From: Alteromonas sp. V450
GTDB taxonomy: Bacteria > Pseudomonadota > Gammaproteobacteria > Enterobacterales > Alteromonadaceae
Reading direction: 5' to 3'
DNA: 64,000 bases
NCBI RefSeq assembly: GCF_001885075.1
Contig: NZ_MODU01000004.1
Location: 3,472,001 to 3,536,000, forward strand
In this document: piece after piece, positions 1 through 8,137 of the stretch
Layout: every line of letters begins with the position of its first letter
How positions within the stretch are numbered: position 1 is the first letter of the stretch
Position numbers and translations under genes: made by a program
Notes under the pieces: model-generated
What the model was told of the DNA's origin: nothing
The model's database searches: none
The model's input: only the letters and a program-made list of their open reading frames with translations

Positions 1-757
1 ATTTGTAAAAGAAAAGCAAGCTATGCTGCCAACAGCTGCGTGCGAACGCCTTGCGCCTTCAATTTTGCAGGCGTTGGCTGATATACGAAAAGCTTTAGGC
101 GCGTTTAACGAGTTTAACCCATTGTACAGTCATCAGCGTTTTGTCATTGCTATGCAAGAGTCGCTAGAGCTTGGCGTATTGCCCACGCTATTATCAACGT
201 TACAAAATAAAGCGCCCAATGTGGAAATTGTCAGTACACGCCTACACCGTGATACTATGTTGGCCGATTTGAGCAGCCGCAATTTACATCTTGTTATTGA
301 TATAGGCAGAGCAGTGGCTGCGCCAATAGCGCATTCACTATTGCGCCGTGACAACTACTGCGTGTTAATGAGCAAACACAATCCGTTGGCACAAGGTTTA
401 GATAAAAAGAAGTATCTGGCCGCTAAACACATAACCGTGTCAAACAGGGTAAAGGGGGCGTCCGTTGAGGAGATTGCGCTTCAGCAGCTCGGCGTAAGCC
501 GCCCATCTCATTGGCGTTGCCAAAACTATCGCGCTGCTGCCGATGTTGTGGCATGCAGCAACGCGCTGCTTACTTTGCCCGGCTCCGTTGCCGACGCGGT
601 GGCCGATAATAATCTGATAAGCGCTAAGCTTCCTTATGGCTTGCCGGCGTTAGAAACACACCTATACTGGCACTCTCAGCATGAAGGCGAGCCAGGGCTA
701 ATATGGCTTAGGGACTTAATGTTACACTTGTTCGCTGAATCTGGTCATACCAGATAG
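1..757 (+). CDS. LysR-family transcriptional regulator, 5' end cut by window edge
   Basis: The reading frame is open from base 2 to the stop at 757, so the gene begins before the window. The first visible residues (FVKEKQAMLPTAACERL) match the segment that follows the helix-turn-helix in LysR regulators, usually after a D-x-L-F pattern, and the rest fits the periplasmic-binding-like effector domain. The ATG at base 23 is internal and not the true start. LysR proteins bind DNA as tetramers and respond to a small ligand through the C-terminal domain. The ligand cannot be read from this fragment. The next gene, 62 bp downstream on the same strand, is a metallo-hydrolase, but LysR regulators more often control divergent genes. 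Confidence 0.85.
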   Translation, partial: FVKEKQAMLPTAACERLAPSILQALADIRKALGAFNEFNPLYSHQRFVIAMQESLELGVLPTLLSTLQNKAPNVEIVSTRLHRDTMLADLSSRNLHLVIDIGRAVAAPIAHSLLRRDNYCVLMSKHNPLAQGLDKKKYLAAKHITVSNRVKGASVEEIALQQLGVSRPSHWRCQNYRAAADVVACSNALLTLPGSVADAVADNNLISAKLPYGLPALETHLYWHSQHEGEPGLIWLRDLMLHLFAESGHTR

Positions 758-819
758 TCTTTGGTACCATACTTATCAATAACCGTATCAAAACGTTCAG
801 TTTAGGTAACACCAACGGC

Positions 820-1581
820 ATGAAAATTCATACTTTGTCTGGCTATATACAGCATATCTACCTTGTTGAAGATACTTCGGGTATTTTACTTCTCGACGGC
901 TGTAGCCGTGCCGATGTCGATGAAGTGTGCCGATACATTACGCAAACACTAGGGCGTCCGCTTAGCCATTTAAAACTGATCACTGTTACACATATGCATC
1001 CCGACCATGCGGGTGGGGCAATGCTGCTACGGCAAAGAAGTGGCGCACAGGTAGCATCTCACCCTAAGGCAAGCCAGTGGTATCGCGGTGTTATGGGGCG
1101 CATAGCGCACAGTATTGATATTCTGTTAACTTGGTATGTGGCAGGGCGTATAGGCAAGCCCAGAAAGCCGGTATGGTATAACCCTGTATTGGCCCCCGAT
1201 ATTTTATTGAAAGGTAAACAACGCCTGCCGGGCTTCGCCGACTGGCAGGTACTATACACGCCAGGTCATACCGATCATGATTTGTCTTTGGTGCACACGC
1301 CTACGCAACAGGCATACATTGCCGATGTGTTGGTGCAGGTTAAAGGTGAATTAGTACCGCCTTATCCACTCTGTCACCCTAACCAATACCGGCAAACGCT
1401 AAACATGCTGGCAAATTCACAAATTGATACATTCTTTTGTGCGCACGTACCGCCAACAAAAAAAGACGATATTGATTTTGCGCATGTTGTCGAAAACGCC
1501 CCCCGAAAGCCTAAGAATCACTGGCATTCCAGCAAAAACCGTATAAAGAAAAAGCTATTTGGCTTAACAAAAGAGCACTAA
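820..1581 (+). CDS. MBL-fold (metallo-beta-lactamase-like) hydrolase
   Basis: This 253-residue protein carries the metal-binding HxHxDH signature in THMHPDHAGG near residue 60. Later metal-ligand regions are YTPGHTDHD (about residue 148), an Asp in IADVL, and a His in CAHVPP. The family hydrolyses thioesters, lactones, phosphodiesters or beta-lactams at a dinuclear metal centre. The YTPGHT-D pattern is typical of the glyoxalase-II/lactonase-like branch rather than of true beta-lactamases. No signal peptide is seen, so it is probably cytoplasmic. The substrate is unknown. The basic C-terminal tail (about residues 228-253, rich in K and R) is unusual for the core fold. The start is the ATG preceded by an AGG at 804-806. 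Confidence 0.8.
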   Translation: MKIHTLSGYIQHIYLVEDTSGILLLDGCSRADVDEVCRYITQTLGRPLSHLKLITVTHMHPDHAGGAMLLRQRSGAQVASHPKASQWYRGVMGRIAHSIDILLTWYVAGRIGKPRKPVWYNPVLAPDILLKGKQRLPGFADWQVLYTPGHTDHDLSLVHTPTQQAYIADVLVQVKGELVPPYPLCHPNQYRQTLNMLANSQIDTFFCAHVPPTKKDDIDFAHVVENAPRKPKNHWHSSKNRIKKKLFGLTKEH

Positions 1582-1589
1582 AAAATCTT

Positions 1590-1608
1590 CGCCGGAGGGC
1601 GGTTTTTT
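1590..1608 (+). terminator. possible rho-independent terminator after the MBL hydrolase
   Basis: A short CGCC/GGCG stem with a GGAG loop is followed by GG and six T residues, nine bases past the hydrolase stop. The stem is short, so confidence is moderate. Confidence 0.5.
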
Positions 1609-1790
1609 GGCGAGTGTTTTGCATTTACGCTTGTATTTGCGGTCTTAACATCCACATATTAATGTAAAGAATGTGTGGTTTAAGCGGCATTGTCGTTATG
1701 GCGTGTGTGTTAAACAGCGTCTAGCGTGACCTATCAACACAGCCATAATGCGCAAAACGTCAAACAATAAACAGGAGCTGCAGCCGCGAT

Positions 1791-3176
1791 ATGCAAAAAA
1801 ACATCGCTTCGCTTTTTGATAAAACCCTTGCTATGGCGTCGCTAACTGGCGACAAGTTAGCCGACGTATTTAGCAAAGAAACCCATCGCTTTACTATTAC
1901 CGGGTTAAGTAGAAGCGGCAAGTCGATGTTGTTCACCAGTTTAATTACTATGCTGAAAAGCCGTAGTGAAGAGGGCTACGCATGTTTACCGCTGCTGCGA
2001 TATTTACCGCCGTCACAAGTGCTCGACATGCAGGTTCTGCCACTTGAGGGCTATAAGGTGTTTCCCCATATCGACAACCTTGCAGCACTAGAGGCAGGTT
2101 GCTGGCCTGATGCCACAGAAGAGGCCTATGGCTTTAAGCTTGTTGTGCGCTTAAAGCAAACGTCGTCGCTTAAACGTCATGTGCTACCTCATACCGATGT
2201 TGTGTTTGAATTTATCGATTATCCGGGTGAATGGATAACCGATATCCCTATGCTGGGAAAAACATACGCGCATTGGTCCGATTCGGCGTGGGCGCAGTTA
2301 AGTAGCGGCCCACAGCAATATTTTGCTGCTAGCTGGAAGGCGTTTGTCAATGGTTTTGATTTTGAACAAACCCCTACGCCTTCGCTAATTGAGCAGTTGG
2401 TAAGTGCTTACAGAAGCTATCTTGTTGAAGCGAAAGCCAACGGAATTTCGTTGCTTCAGCCGGGCAGCTTTTTGCTTGATTCAAGCGATTTTAATTGGCA
2501 CGAATACGGTTTTACTCCGCTTCCATCAAGCATAACAAGCGATGTTTCACACCCTTGGTTTAGAGCATTTAATAAGCACTATGGCACGTTTCAAAGCAGA
2601 TGGTTAACGCCGCTTAAGCAGTCTATCTTCAAAGAAACCGATAAGCAGATTATTTTGGTAGATTTATTCGAGGGGCTAAATCATAGTCGCCAGCATTTGT
2701 ATCAGCTAAAAGAAACGTTAAGTCATTTAGCGGATACGTTTGTTTACGGGCAAAGCAGCTGGTTTTCAAGAAAAGTCCTGAAAAAAGAGCAGATTGGTAA
2801 AGTTGCGTTTGTTGCAACTAAATCTGATCTTATTCCGGTTAGTCAGCGAGACAACCTACTCAGTTTGCTGATGCAAATTACCGAAGGTGCGCGTGCAAGG
2901 TTTACCGATAAGCCAATTGAGTTTGAACATTTTTTGGTGTCGGCAATGCAGGTTACCGACGATGGCGCACACAGCGATGCAATTCGTTATAAAGACAATA
3001 GCGGTCGCTACGTTGAATCCACATTCGAGCCCATACCCAGTGCGCTGAAAGAAATGGAAGAGGGGGCGCACTTTCCGGTGCCGCAGGTGCGCGTACCTAC
3101 CGATTACAAAGCGCGCATTTTAGCGGGTAAAGGCATAGACAGATTGCTCCAGTTTTTATTGGGCAAGGGAGAATAA
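1791..3176 (+). CDS. ycjX: YcjX-family P-loop NTPase (DUF463)
   Basis: The 461-residue protein has a Walker A motif GLSRSGKS at residues 38-45. A DYPGEW segment (D143) serves as the switch/Walker B region, and an ATKSD motif near residue 343 resembles the NKxD guanine-specificity motif. This matches YcjX, a GTPase-like protein encoded in Escherichia coli beside the phage-shock (psp) genes. Its exact cellular role is not established. The start is ATG 1791 behind AGGAG at 1772-1776. It is followed by ycjF with a single base between the stop and the next ATG, so the two are almost certainly co-transcribed and translationally linked. No psp genes are visible nearby, although PspA-type envelope stress regulation is the usual context. 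Confidence 0.92.
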   Translation: MQKNIASLFDKTLAMASLTGDKLADVFSKETHRFTITGLSRSGKSMLFTSLITMLKSRSEEGYACLPLLRYLPPSQVLDMQVLPLEGYKVFPHIDNLAALEAGCWPDATEEAYGFKLVVRLKQTSSLKRHVLPHTDVVFEFIDYPGEWITDIPMLGKTYAHWSDSAWAQLSSGPQQYFAASWKAFVNGFDFEQTPTPSLIEQLVSAYRSYLVEAKANGISLLQPGSFLLDSSDFNWHEYGFTPLPSSITSDVSHPWFRAFNKHYGTFQSRWLTPLKQSIFKETDKQIILVDLFEGLNHSRQHLYQLKETLSHLADTFVYGQSSWFSRKVLKKEQIGKVAFVATKSDLIPVSQRDNLLSLLMQITEGARARFTDKPIEFEHFLVSAMQVTDDGAHSDAIRYKDNSGRYVESTFEPIPSALKEMEEGAHFPVPQVRVPTDYKARILAGKGIDRLLQFLLGKGE

Positions 3177-3177
3177 T

Positions 3178-4245
3178 ATGAGTGAAAAGCCCTACAAATA
3201 TGTTGCGGAGCCAGATGAAAAAGAGTTTCGTATGCCCGAATATATCCCTGAGCAATCTGAGAATACGTCTCAAGATAGTGATTCGAACAATGATACTCGA
3301 CAGGACCAAAGCCCTAGCGCAACGGCACCTTCGGCTCAGCAACCCACCAAACCAAAGTATAAGGCAAAAGTTAAAACGCAAGCGTTAGATATAACCCAGC
3401 CAGAGACGCCGTTGCCTGCTCATGTTTCTGAGGATGCCTGGCATGTAGAAGCGAATAAAGACGGCCTGTCGTTAGGTGCTACAACGTTAGGGCTAGGGGT
3501 ATTTTCACTTATTGGCTTTTTTGTGTTTGAAGCATACACCACGCTATCGGCTAATATCAGTGAACACCCTATAGGAACAAGTGTGCTTGGCACATTGCTA
3601 ATTGGCTTCGTAAGCTGTTTAAGCTTTTTAAGTTTTCGCGAGTGGCGAGGGTACAAGCAAGTTAATACCGCCATGAACGACGCCGCTATTTTACGAGAGC
3701 TATTGGCAACAAAAGGTGCCGACACGGCGTTCGATACAGCAAACCGCATTGTGTTGCAACACGGCAAGCGCTTTTCTAAAGGGTCGTACGCTGCGCATTG
3801 CTTTGCGCGATATCAGCAGCAGTTACAAAGCGATATGAATGTAAAAGAGCGTTTGGGGCTGTACGAAGATACCGTACTTAAGCCCGTGCAACAGAAAGCA
3901 CACAGCGTGTTAAGTAAAGAGTCGGTTACGGCGGGTAGTTTGGCATTTATCAGCCCAAATAACCTTATTCAAACGTTTGCCGTTGTGTGGATCAGCTTTC
4001 GAACCATTCGCCGTATGGCGCGGGTATATGGCCTAAGGCCAAGTACTGCGGGTAACTGGAAGTTACTTAAGGTATTGGCGCAGAATATTGCCGCTCAGGG
4101 CGTATTCGATTTGGCTACTGATGAAGTAGCCAATCAAATTGGTGGAAGCCTGTCTGCAAAATTTATGGAGAACTCTGCTGAGGCTATTGCGGCGGGGGCG
4201 CTGAATGCTCGCCTAGGCCGAGCCCTCATTAAATTGCTTAAATAA
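3178..4245 (+). CDS. ycjF: YcjF-family inner membrane protein (DUF697/TIGR01620)
   Basis: This 355-residue protein has a long polar, disordered N-terminus (residues 1-90, rich in Q, S, P and acidic residues). Two membrane helices follow at about 103-122 and 134-152, and the rest is a cytoplasmic DUF697-type domain. It is the standard partner of YcjX and probably anchors it to the inner membrane. The function is unknown beyond association with the phage-shock response in enterics. It starts one base after the ycjX stop, and its own stop lies at the foot of a strong terminator hairpin. Length and architecture look normal for the family. Confidence 0.9.
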   Translation: MSEKPYKYVAEPDEKEFRMPEYIPEQSENTSQDSDSNNDTRQDQSPSATAPSAQQPTKPKYKAKVKTQALDITQPETPLPAHVSEDAWHVEANKDGLSLGATTLGLGVFSLIGFFVFEAYTTLSANISEHPIGTSVLGTLLIGFVSCLSFLSFREWRGYKQVNTAMNDAAILRELLATKGADTAFDTANRIVLQHGKRFSKGSYAAHCFARYQQQLQSDMNVKERLGLYEDTVLKPVQQKAHSVLSKESVTAGSLAFISPNNLIQTFAVVWISFRTIRRMARVYGLRPSTAGNWKLLKVLAQNIAAQGVFDLATDEVANQIGGSLSAKFMENSAEAIAAGALNARLGRALIKLLK

Positions 4246-4267
4246 GGCGCTGTTATAGCGCCTTTTT
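4244..4267 (+). terminator. rho-independent terminator of ycjXF
   Basis: The perfect 7-bp stem AAGGCGC/GCGCCTT with loop TGTTATA is followed by a run of T. It begins within the ycjF stop codon. The same hairpin overlaps the original stop codon of the convergent exporter gene that copy 1 of the IS has cut off (see 4253-4276), so it once separated two convergent genes. Confidence 0.85.
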
Positions 4268-4276
4268 AGTGGGTAC
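4253..4276 (-). pseudogene. detached 3' end of the threonine/serine exporter gene
   Basis: Read on the minus strand in the frame of the exporter gene at 5566-6774, and joined to it by removing the IS and one copy of a 3-bp target duplication, these bases encode V-P-T-K-K-A-L followed by TAA (4253-4255). The restored C-terminus is NVVVPTKKAL. That is a plausible family ending, and the restored stop lies in the ycjF terminator hairpin. The fragment was therefore separated from its gene by IS insertion. It is seen directly in sequence; the restored reading is an inference. Confidence 0.8.
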
Positions 4277-4328
4277 TGACCCATCCTAAATAGCGTTGAC
4301 ACTTTTCAAACTTATTTTGGAGAGTGTA

Positions 4329-4718
4329 ATGAAATCAAATAGCAGAAGAACTCAACGTGATTATTCCCTCGCTTTTAAATTGGCTGTTGTAGACCAAGTT
4401 GAAAAAGGCGAGTTCACCTACAGGCAGGCTCAAGATCACTACGGAATACAAGGTTGCTCAACTGTTTTAGTTTGGCTTCGTAAGCACGGTCGTTTAGATT
4501 GGACGGATGGAACACCGAAGTTTCTAACGCGAGGCCACGTCGTGGATAAACCCAAAGCAGAACTCACCCCCGAACAGCGAATTAAAGCGCTAGAGAAAGA
4601 GCTTGCTGATACAAAAATGAAAGCTGATTTCTTTGAAGCCGTTGTAAATGTCCTTGAAAGTGACTATGGAGTAAGCGTTGTAAAAAAGCGCAAAAGAAAG
4701 TCATCCAAGAAAAAGTGA
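4329..4718 (+). CDS. IS3-family transposase OrfA (helix-turn-helix)
   Basis: This 129-residue protein begins at ATG 4329 behind GGAG at 4319-4322. An upstream TTG at 4296 is less likely because it lies within the terminal inverted repeat. The N-terminal half is a helix-turn-helix that binds the IS ends (SLAFKLAVVDQVEKGEF, then a second helix pair with VLVWLRKHG). The C-terminal part (from about residue 85) is a leucine-zipper-like coiled coil used for multimerisation, ending in a lysine-rich tail. The stop overlaps the start of orfB. Ribosomes that slip at 4682-4688 make the OrfAB fusion transposase. OrfA alone usually acts as a regulator. Confidence 0.92.
   Translation: MKSNSRRTQRDYSLAFKLAVVDQVEKGEFTYRQAQDHYGIQGCSTVLVWLRKHGRLDWTDGTPKFLTRGHVVDKPKAELTPEQRIKALEKELADTKMKADFFEAVVNVLESDYGVSVVKKRKRKSSKKK
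4682..4688 (+). other. programmed -1 frameshift heptamer A AAA AAG
   Basis: In the orfA frame the codons are gtA AAA AAG, an exact slippery heptamer of the kind used by IS3 elements. After slipping -1 the frame is open: it reads VKK-AQKKVIQEK and runs straight into orfB. This is direct sequence evidence for an OrfAB fusion product. Confidence 0.85.
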
Positions 4719-5533
4719 TAGGCGGAGTGTCCGTTGCCAAAGCCTGTCGTTACCTGAAGATTTCTCGTCAGGCTTACTACCAATACTGCGCTCGCTCACT
4801 CAAGCGCGAAGCGCTTGAAGGTCAAGTCATTCAGTTCGTCCGTCAGGAGCGAATGATGCAACCTCGCATCGGCACTCGGAAACTACAGTATCTGCTTGCG
4901 CTCGAAAAAATGGATATCGGGAGAGACCATCTCTTTAATTTACTGAGAGAAAAGCGGCTATTGGTGCCGACAAAGCGCGCGTATCACAAAACAACCAACA
5001 GCCATCATCGGTTCCGTCGTCACCCTAATCTCATTAAAGCGGGTTTCAAAGCAGAGAAGCCCAATCAGCTTTGGGTAGCGGATATCACGTACTTACCGAC
5101 GCGAAGTGGAGAGAGTTATGTAAGTCTCATTACAGATGCTTATTCGCGGAAGATTGTGGGCTATCAGGTTGACGATAACATGCGAACGCAGTCAGTAAAG
5201 CAAGCATTTACTCGAGCGCTTAAACAAAAAAGTACAAAAGAAAAGCTCGTGCATCACTCAGACAGAGGTATACAGTATTGTTCAGAAGAGTATCAAAAAC
5301 TCCATAGAAAACATGATGTACAGTGCTCGATGACAGATGGCTACGACTGCTATCAAAACGCCCTTGCAGAGCGAATAAACGGTATTCTTAAAAATGAATA
5401 CTTACTCCATAAGCCACGAGATTTAGAAGAAGCGAGAAAGATGGTTGCAGAGTCAATAGCAATCTATAATGGTAGGCGGCCACATCAGGCCCTTAAATAC
5501 AAAACGCCCGATGAAATACATCGGGCGTTTTAA
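4715..5533 (+). CDS. IS3-family transposase OrfB (DDE integrase catalytic domain)
   Basis: OrfB carries the retroviral-integrase-type catalytic core. In the numbering of this open frame the acidic triad is D123 (WVADITYLP), D183 (HHSDRGIQY) and E219 (NALAERING), with 35 residues between D183 and E219, the DD35E spacing. The N-terminal part resembles HTH_21 (GTRKLQYLL). A GTG at 4715 overlaps the orfA stop, but the functional product is expected to be the OrfAB fusion made by -1 frameshifting at 4682-4688. The enzyme excises and inserts the element through a circular intermediate. The last codons form a perfect hairpin (see 5501-5531). Confidence 0.93.
   Translation: MIGGVSVAKACRYLKISRQAYYQYCARSLKREALEGQVIQFVRQERMMQPRIGTRKLQYLLALEKMDIGRDHLFNLLREKRLLVPTKRAYHKTTNSHHRFRRHPNLIKAGFKAEKPNQLWVADITYLPTRSGESYVSLITDAYSRKIVGYQVDDNMRTQSVKQAFTRALKQKSTKEKLVHHSDRGIQYCSEEYQKLHRKHDVQCSMTDGYDCYQNALAERINGILKNEYLLHKPRDLEEARKMVAESIAIYNGRRPHQALKYKTPDEIHRAF
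5501..5531 (+). terminator. IS-encoded bidirectional hairpin terminator inside the end of orfB
   Basis: A perfect 13-bp inverted repeat (AAAACGCCCGATG, loop AAATA, CATCGGGCGTTTT) spans the final codons and stop of orfB. It has A-rich and T-rich feet, so it can terminate in both directions. It would stop transcripts entering from the exporter gene on the minus strand as well as ending the transposase message. Confidence 0.8.
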
Positions 5534-5565
5534 CCGAAATAAGTGTCAACCTATTTCAGGACTAG

Positions 5566-6774
5566 TCAGACCACCACGTTAGCGAAAATAAGCCCTGCCA
5601 GAAGCGACATAAAAATAAGAAACACCTCTTGGCCTAAGTGATCTGCTTTAACGAAGTCTTGGCCTGTCATAAATGAGTTAAGCCCAATATACGTTTTGGA
5701 GCCGGGTACCAATACAATTAAACCGTGCATAGCAACGATGGTAGCGGGTTGATTCGCAATGCGGGTAAACGCGTTTGCAAAAATACCTAAGGCAAATGCA
5801 CCCACGAATGCGCCTAGGCCCGGGCTCATGTAGTCTGAACTCCATGCCGTTGCACTGTAGGCAATAAATGCCGCCGCTAGCGCCCAAGGTATGTGTTTTA
5901 AGCGCGTGCGAAAAATGGCAACCAAGGCAATACACAGTAAAAATACCGCTAGCCACGTAGCCCAATACGGCAACGATTCCGCTGGAGTATACACGTTTTC
6001 GCCAAAAGCACTAAAGCCAACCGAGACACCGAGAAACGCACCAAAATATAGCTTGAATAACTGCATAATGGCGTCCATTGTGCGCGCCGTACCCGACACC
6101 ATATTGCGCGATGAAAGCTCTGCCAGACCCATGGTAAGGGCCAAACCTGGCACAAACACAATAACTGACGACAACACCACTAACGGTATATTTATACCGG
6201 GGTCGATGTAGCTTCCAATTGCACATGCGAGAATGCCACCCACAAAAGCCGTTACTGGCTCAAGCATCAAGTTTACACGCTTAGACTGCTGGGCCCATAA
6301 GGTCCATATATAGGCCACAATACCTAACGCCCCCGACCAGCCAATTTCGCTCCAGCTTGCGCCCATCAGCATCGCGAAAGCGCCGGTAGCCATGGCAAAC
6401 GCTACGCCGGTGGTAAACTTTCCGTACGGGCTGCCCATTGCATCTATTTCATTGAGACGTTTATCGGCCTCTGTTAAAGACAGCTTTCCACTAAGCAACT
6501 CACTTGCTAGCTCGTCGGTGAGCGATAGCGCGTTCATGTCTAAATCACCGGGTAATAACCGCGCTGCATGATTGTATTCATCTTCGTGGCGGTCGCTCCA
6601 AATAACGAATGTCAGTGACGTAGGTGTGCTAATAAACGAGGCGTGTACGCCTAAATAAGTAGCCACTTCACCTAAATAGGCTTCTAACCTAAACGCAGGT
6701 GTACCGTACTTGTGCAGCATTTTTCCAAGCTTCACGATAAATTTTCGAATTTGAATAAATTCAGCGGTATCCAA
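5566..6774 (-). CDS. threonine/serine exporter family protein (ThrE/YjjP-YjjB fusion type), 3' end clipped by IS
   Basis: The 402-residue membrane protein fuses a ThrE/DUF1212-type N-terminal half (cytoplasmic head, then helices from about residue 120) to a YjjB/DUF3815-type C-terminal half of about five helices. Such proteins export threonine, serine or, in the YjjPB pair, succinate. The probable start is TTG at 6774, preceded by GAGGA at a 7-base distance. The stop codon TGA (5566-5568) is made by the terminal TCA of the IS. Without the IS the protein would end NVVVPTKKAL, so about six residues (PTKKAL) are lost. Loss of so short a tail may leave the protein functional. A terminator lies just upstream (6822-6858), so its promoter must be in the short gap between. 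Confidence 0.85.
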   Translation of the reverse strand: MDTAEFIQIRKFIVKLGKMLHKYGTPAFRLEAYLGEVATYLGVHASFISTPTSLTFVIWSDRHEDEYNHAARLLPGDLDMNALSLTDELASELLSGKLSLTEADKRLNEIDAMGSPYGKFTTGVAFAMATGAFAMLMGASWSEIGWSGALGIVAYIWTLWAQQSKRVNLMLEPVTAFVGGILACAIGSYIDPGINIPLVVLSSVIVFVPGLALTMGLAELSSRNMVSGTARTMDAIMQLFKLYFGAFLGVSVGFSAFGENVYTPAESLPYWATWLAVFLLCIALVAIFRTRLKHIPWALAAAFIAYSATAWSSDYMSPGLGAFVGAFALGIFANAFTRIANQPATIVAMHGLIVLVPGSKTYIGLNSFMTGQDFVKADHLGQEVFLIFMSLLAGLIFANVVV

Positions 6775-6821
6775 CGCAGGTTCCTCGGCTATAGATAAAT
6801 TTAATATGGGATAAATCGGAT

Positions 6822-6858
6822 AAAAAAGCCAGACGGTTAGTGAGTGGTCTGGCTAAAA
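6822..6858 (-). terminator. rho-independent terminator of the thiamin operon
   Basis: On the minus strand AGCCAGAC pairs with GTCTGGCT (8 bp) and is followed by TTTTTTA. It lies about 130 bp past the thiH stop and just upstream of the exporter gene. The rest of the gap 6775-6988 holds no gene. Confidence 0.85.
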
Positions 6859-6988
6859 ATTGCGCGGATTGTACGGGGGTGAAATGGCGAAAGCAAAACA
6901 AATTTTCTTTTATTTTGCATTAGAAAAACTAGGGCGTTAATACAACGCGCTTGCACATAGGCAATCGAACGCTATTTAGTCTTTACTG

Positions 6989-8137
6989 TTATTCACAGGC
7001 CATATTTGGCACATTCTTAAACATCATCCAATCTTTCCATACGGGCTCTAAGCCTTGCGCTCGTATTGCGCGTACCACGGCCTCTACGGGGCGATTATCG
7101 TCAATATCAAACTGATTGAGCGCTTGCGTAGGTTCACTGTAACCGCCGGGCTGAGTTTGCGATGCTGCGCTCATAGACGTTACCCCAAGCGACATTGCAC
7201 CGTCGCGAAAAGCGCTAGACTCGCGGGTTGACAAAGACAGCTCTGCATAAGGGTTAAAAATGCGATGCGCACAAATAAGCTGAAGTAAATCCCGTTCATT
7301 GGGCAGTTTGTTATTCATTAATGCATTACCCCCTGTTGTATTGCCCTCGCAACTGCGAAGACGAGGAAATGCAATAGACACCCGACTTTTCCAGTAATGC
7401 TGTTGAAGCAGTTTACCGTGCAGCGCCGTCATCGCGCTGTCAACGCGCCAGTCACCCAAACCGAGTAGCGCACCAATACCTATTTTATCAATACCCGCCT
7501 GTCCGAGGCGATCAGAGGCTTCAAGACGCCATAAAAAATCCTGTTTCTTGCCACGTGTGTGGAAGTTCGCATAATGCTTTGGACAATAGGTTTCCTGATA
7601 CACCAGCACAGCATCTAAGCCCAAGGTTTTTAGCTTTGCATATTCGTTTTGTTTCAGTGGCTGTACTTCCATCATGAGGTAGCTGACCTTATCGCGAATG
7701 GCGGCAAGGGTTTTTTCAAAGTACGCCATACCCACTTTGCTTTCATGTTCGCCGGTTACCAGTAGCACTTGTGAAAACCCCATTGCGTTAATGGCGGCTA
7801 TTTCACTTAAAACCTGCGGTGTGCTTAATGTGGTGCGCTTAATTTTGTTGCTCATGGTAAAGCCGCAGTAAGTACATTCGTTTGCGCATAAATTTGATAA
7901 ATACAAAGGTACAAACAGCTGCATGGTGTTGCCAAAACGGTGGCGCGCAAGGGCAAACGCGCGCTGTGCCATATCTTCTAAGTAGGGCTTGGCCGCAGGA
8001 GAAATTAGCGCCATAAAATCATCGAGCGTTAGCACTGTACTCTTTAGGGCATGTTCTACGTCATGGGCGTTTTTACTGTTGATTGACAGCGACAAATGGG
8101 AGAGATCTTGCTGCAACAACGCGTTGGCTACTTTCAT
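6989..8137 (-). CDS. thiH: 2-iminoacetate synthase ThiH (radical SAM)
   Basis: ThiH cleaves L-tyrosine with SAM to make dehydroglycine (2-iminoacetate) and p-cresol, supplying the glycine-derived part of the thiazole ring. The 382-residue protein has the radical-SAM cluster motif CxxxCxxC at C84, C88 and C91 ([10 protein letters not shown]), within a TIM-barrel of normal family length. Its ATG overlaps the thiG stop by four bases (8134-8137), so it is translationally coupled. It is the last gene of the operon. Presence of ThiH rather than the oxidase ThiO points to the tyrosine route, which suits low-oxygen as well as aerobic growth. Confidence 0.96.
   Translation of the reverse strand: MKVANALLQQDLSHLSLSINSKNAHDVEHALKSTVLTLDDFMALISPAAKPYLEDMAQRAFALARHRFGNTMQLFVPLYLSNLCANECTYCGFTMSNKIKRTTLSTPQVLSEIAAINAMGFSQVLLVTGEHESKVGMAYFEKTLAAIRDKVSYLMMEVQPLKQNEYAKLKTLGLDAVLVYQETYCPKHYANFHTRGKKQDFLWRLEASDRLGQAGIDKIGIGALLGLGDWRVDSAMTALHGKLLQQHYWKSRVSIAFPRLRSCEGNTTGGNALMNNKLPNERDLLQLICAHRIFNPYAELSLSTRESSAFRDGAMSLGVTSMSAASQTQPGGYSEPTQALNQFDIDDNRPVEAVVRAIRAQGLEPVWKDWMMFKNVPNMACE

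Larger units (their letters stand above)
4277..5568 (+). mobile_element. IS3-family insertion sequence, copy 1 (1292 bp)
   Basis: The element is defined by comparison with an identical-looking 1292-bp copy at 57434-58725. It begins TGACCC and ends TAGTCA. Its imperfect 28-bp inverted repeats (4277-4304 and 5541-5568) share the inner GTTGACACTT and the outer TGAC. It encodes orfA and orfB in the -1 frame relation typical of IS3 elements. The flanking triplets are TAC on the left and GAC on the right. They are not identical but differ by one base, whereas copy 2 has a clean CCT duplication. The right terminal TCA supplies the stop codon of the neighbouring exporter gene. No disabling mutation is seen, so it appears intact and potentially active. 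Confidence 0.93.

Noticed and set aside
4296-4328. Longer start (TTG at 4296) for transposase OrfA
   Set aside because: It lies in the terminal inverted repeat and precedes the good GGAG site that serves ATG 4329.
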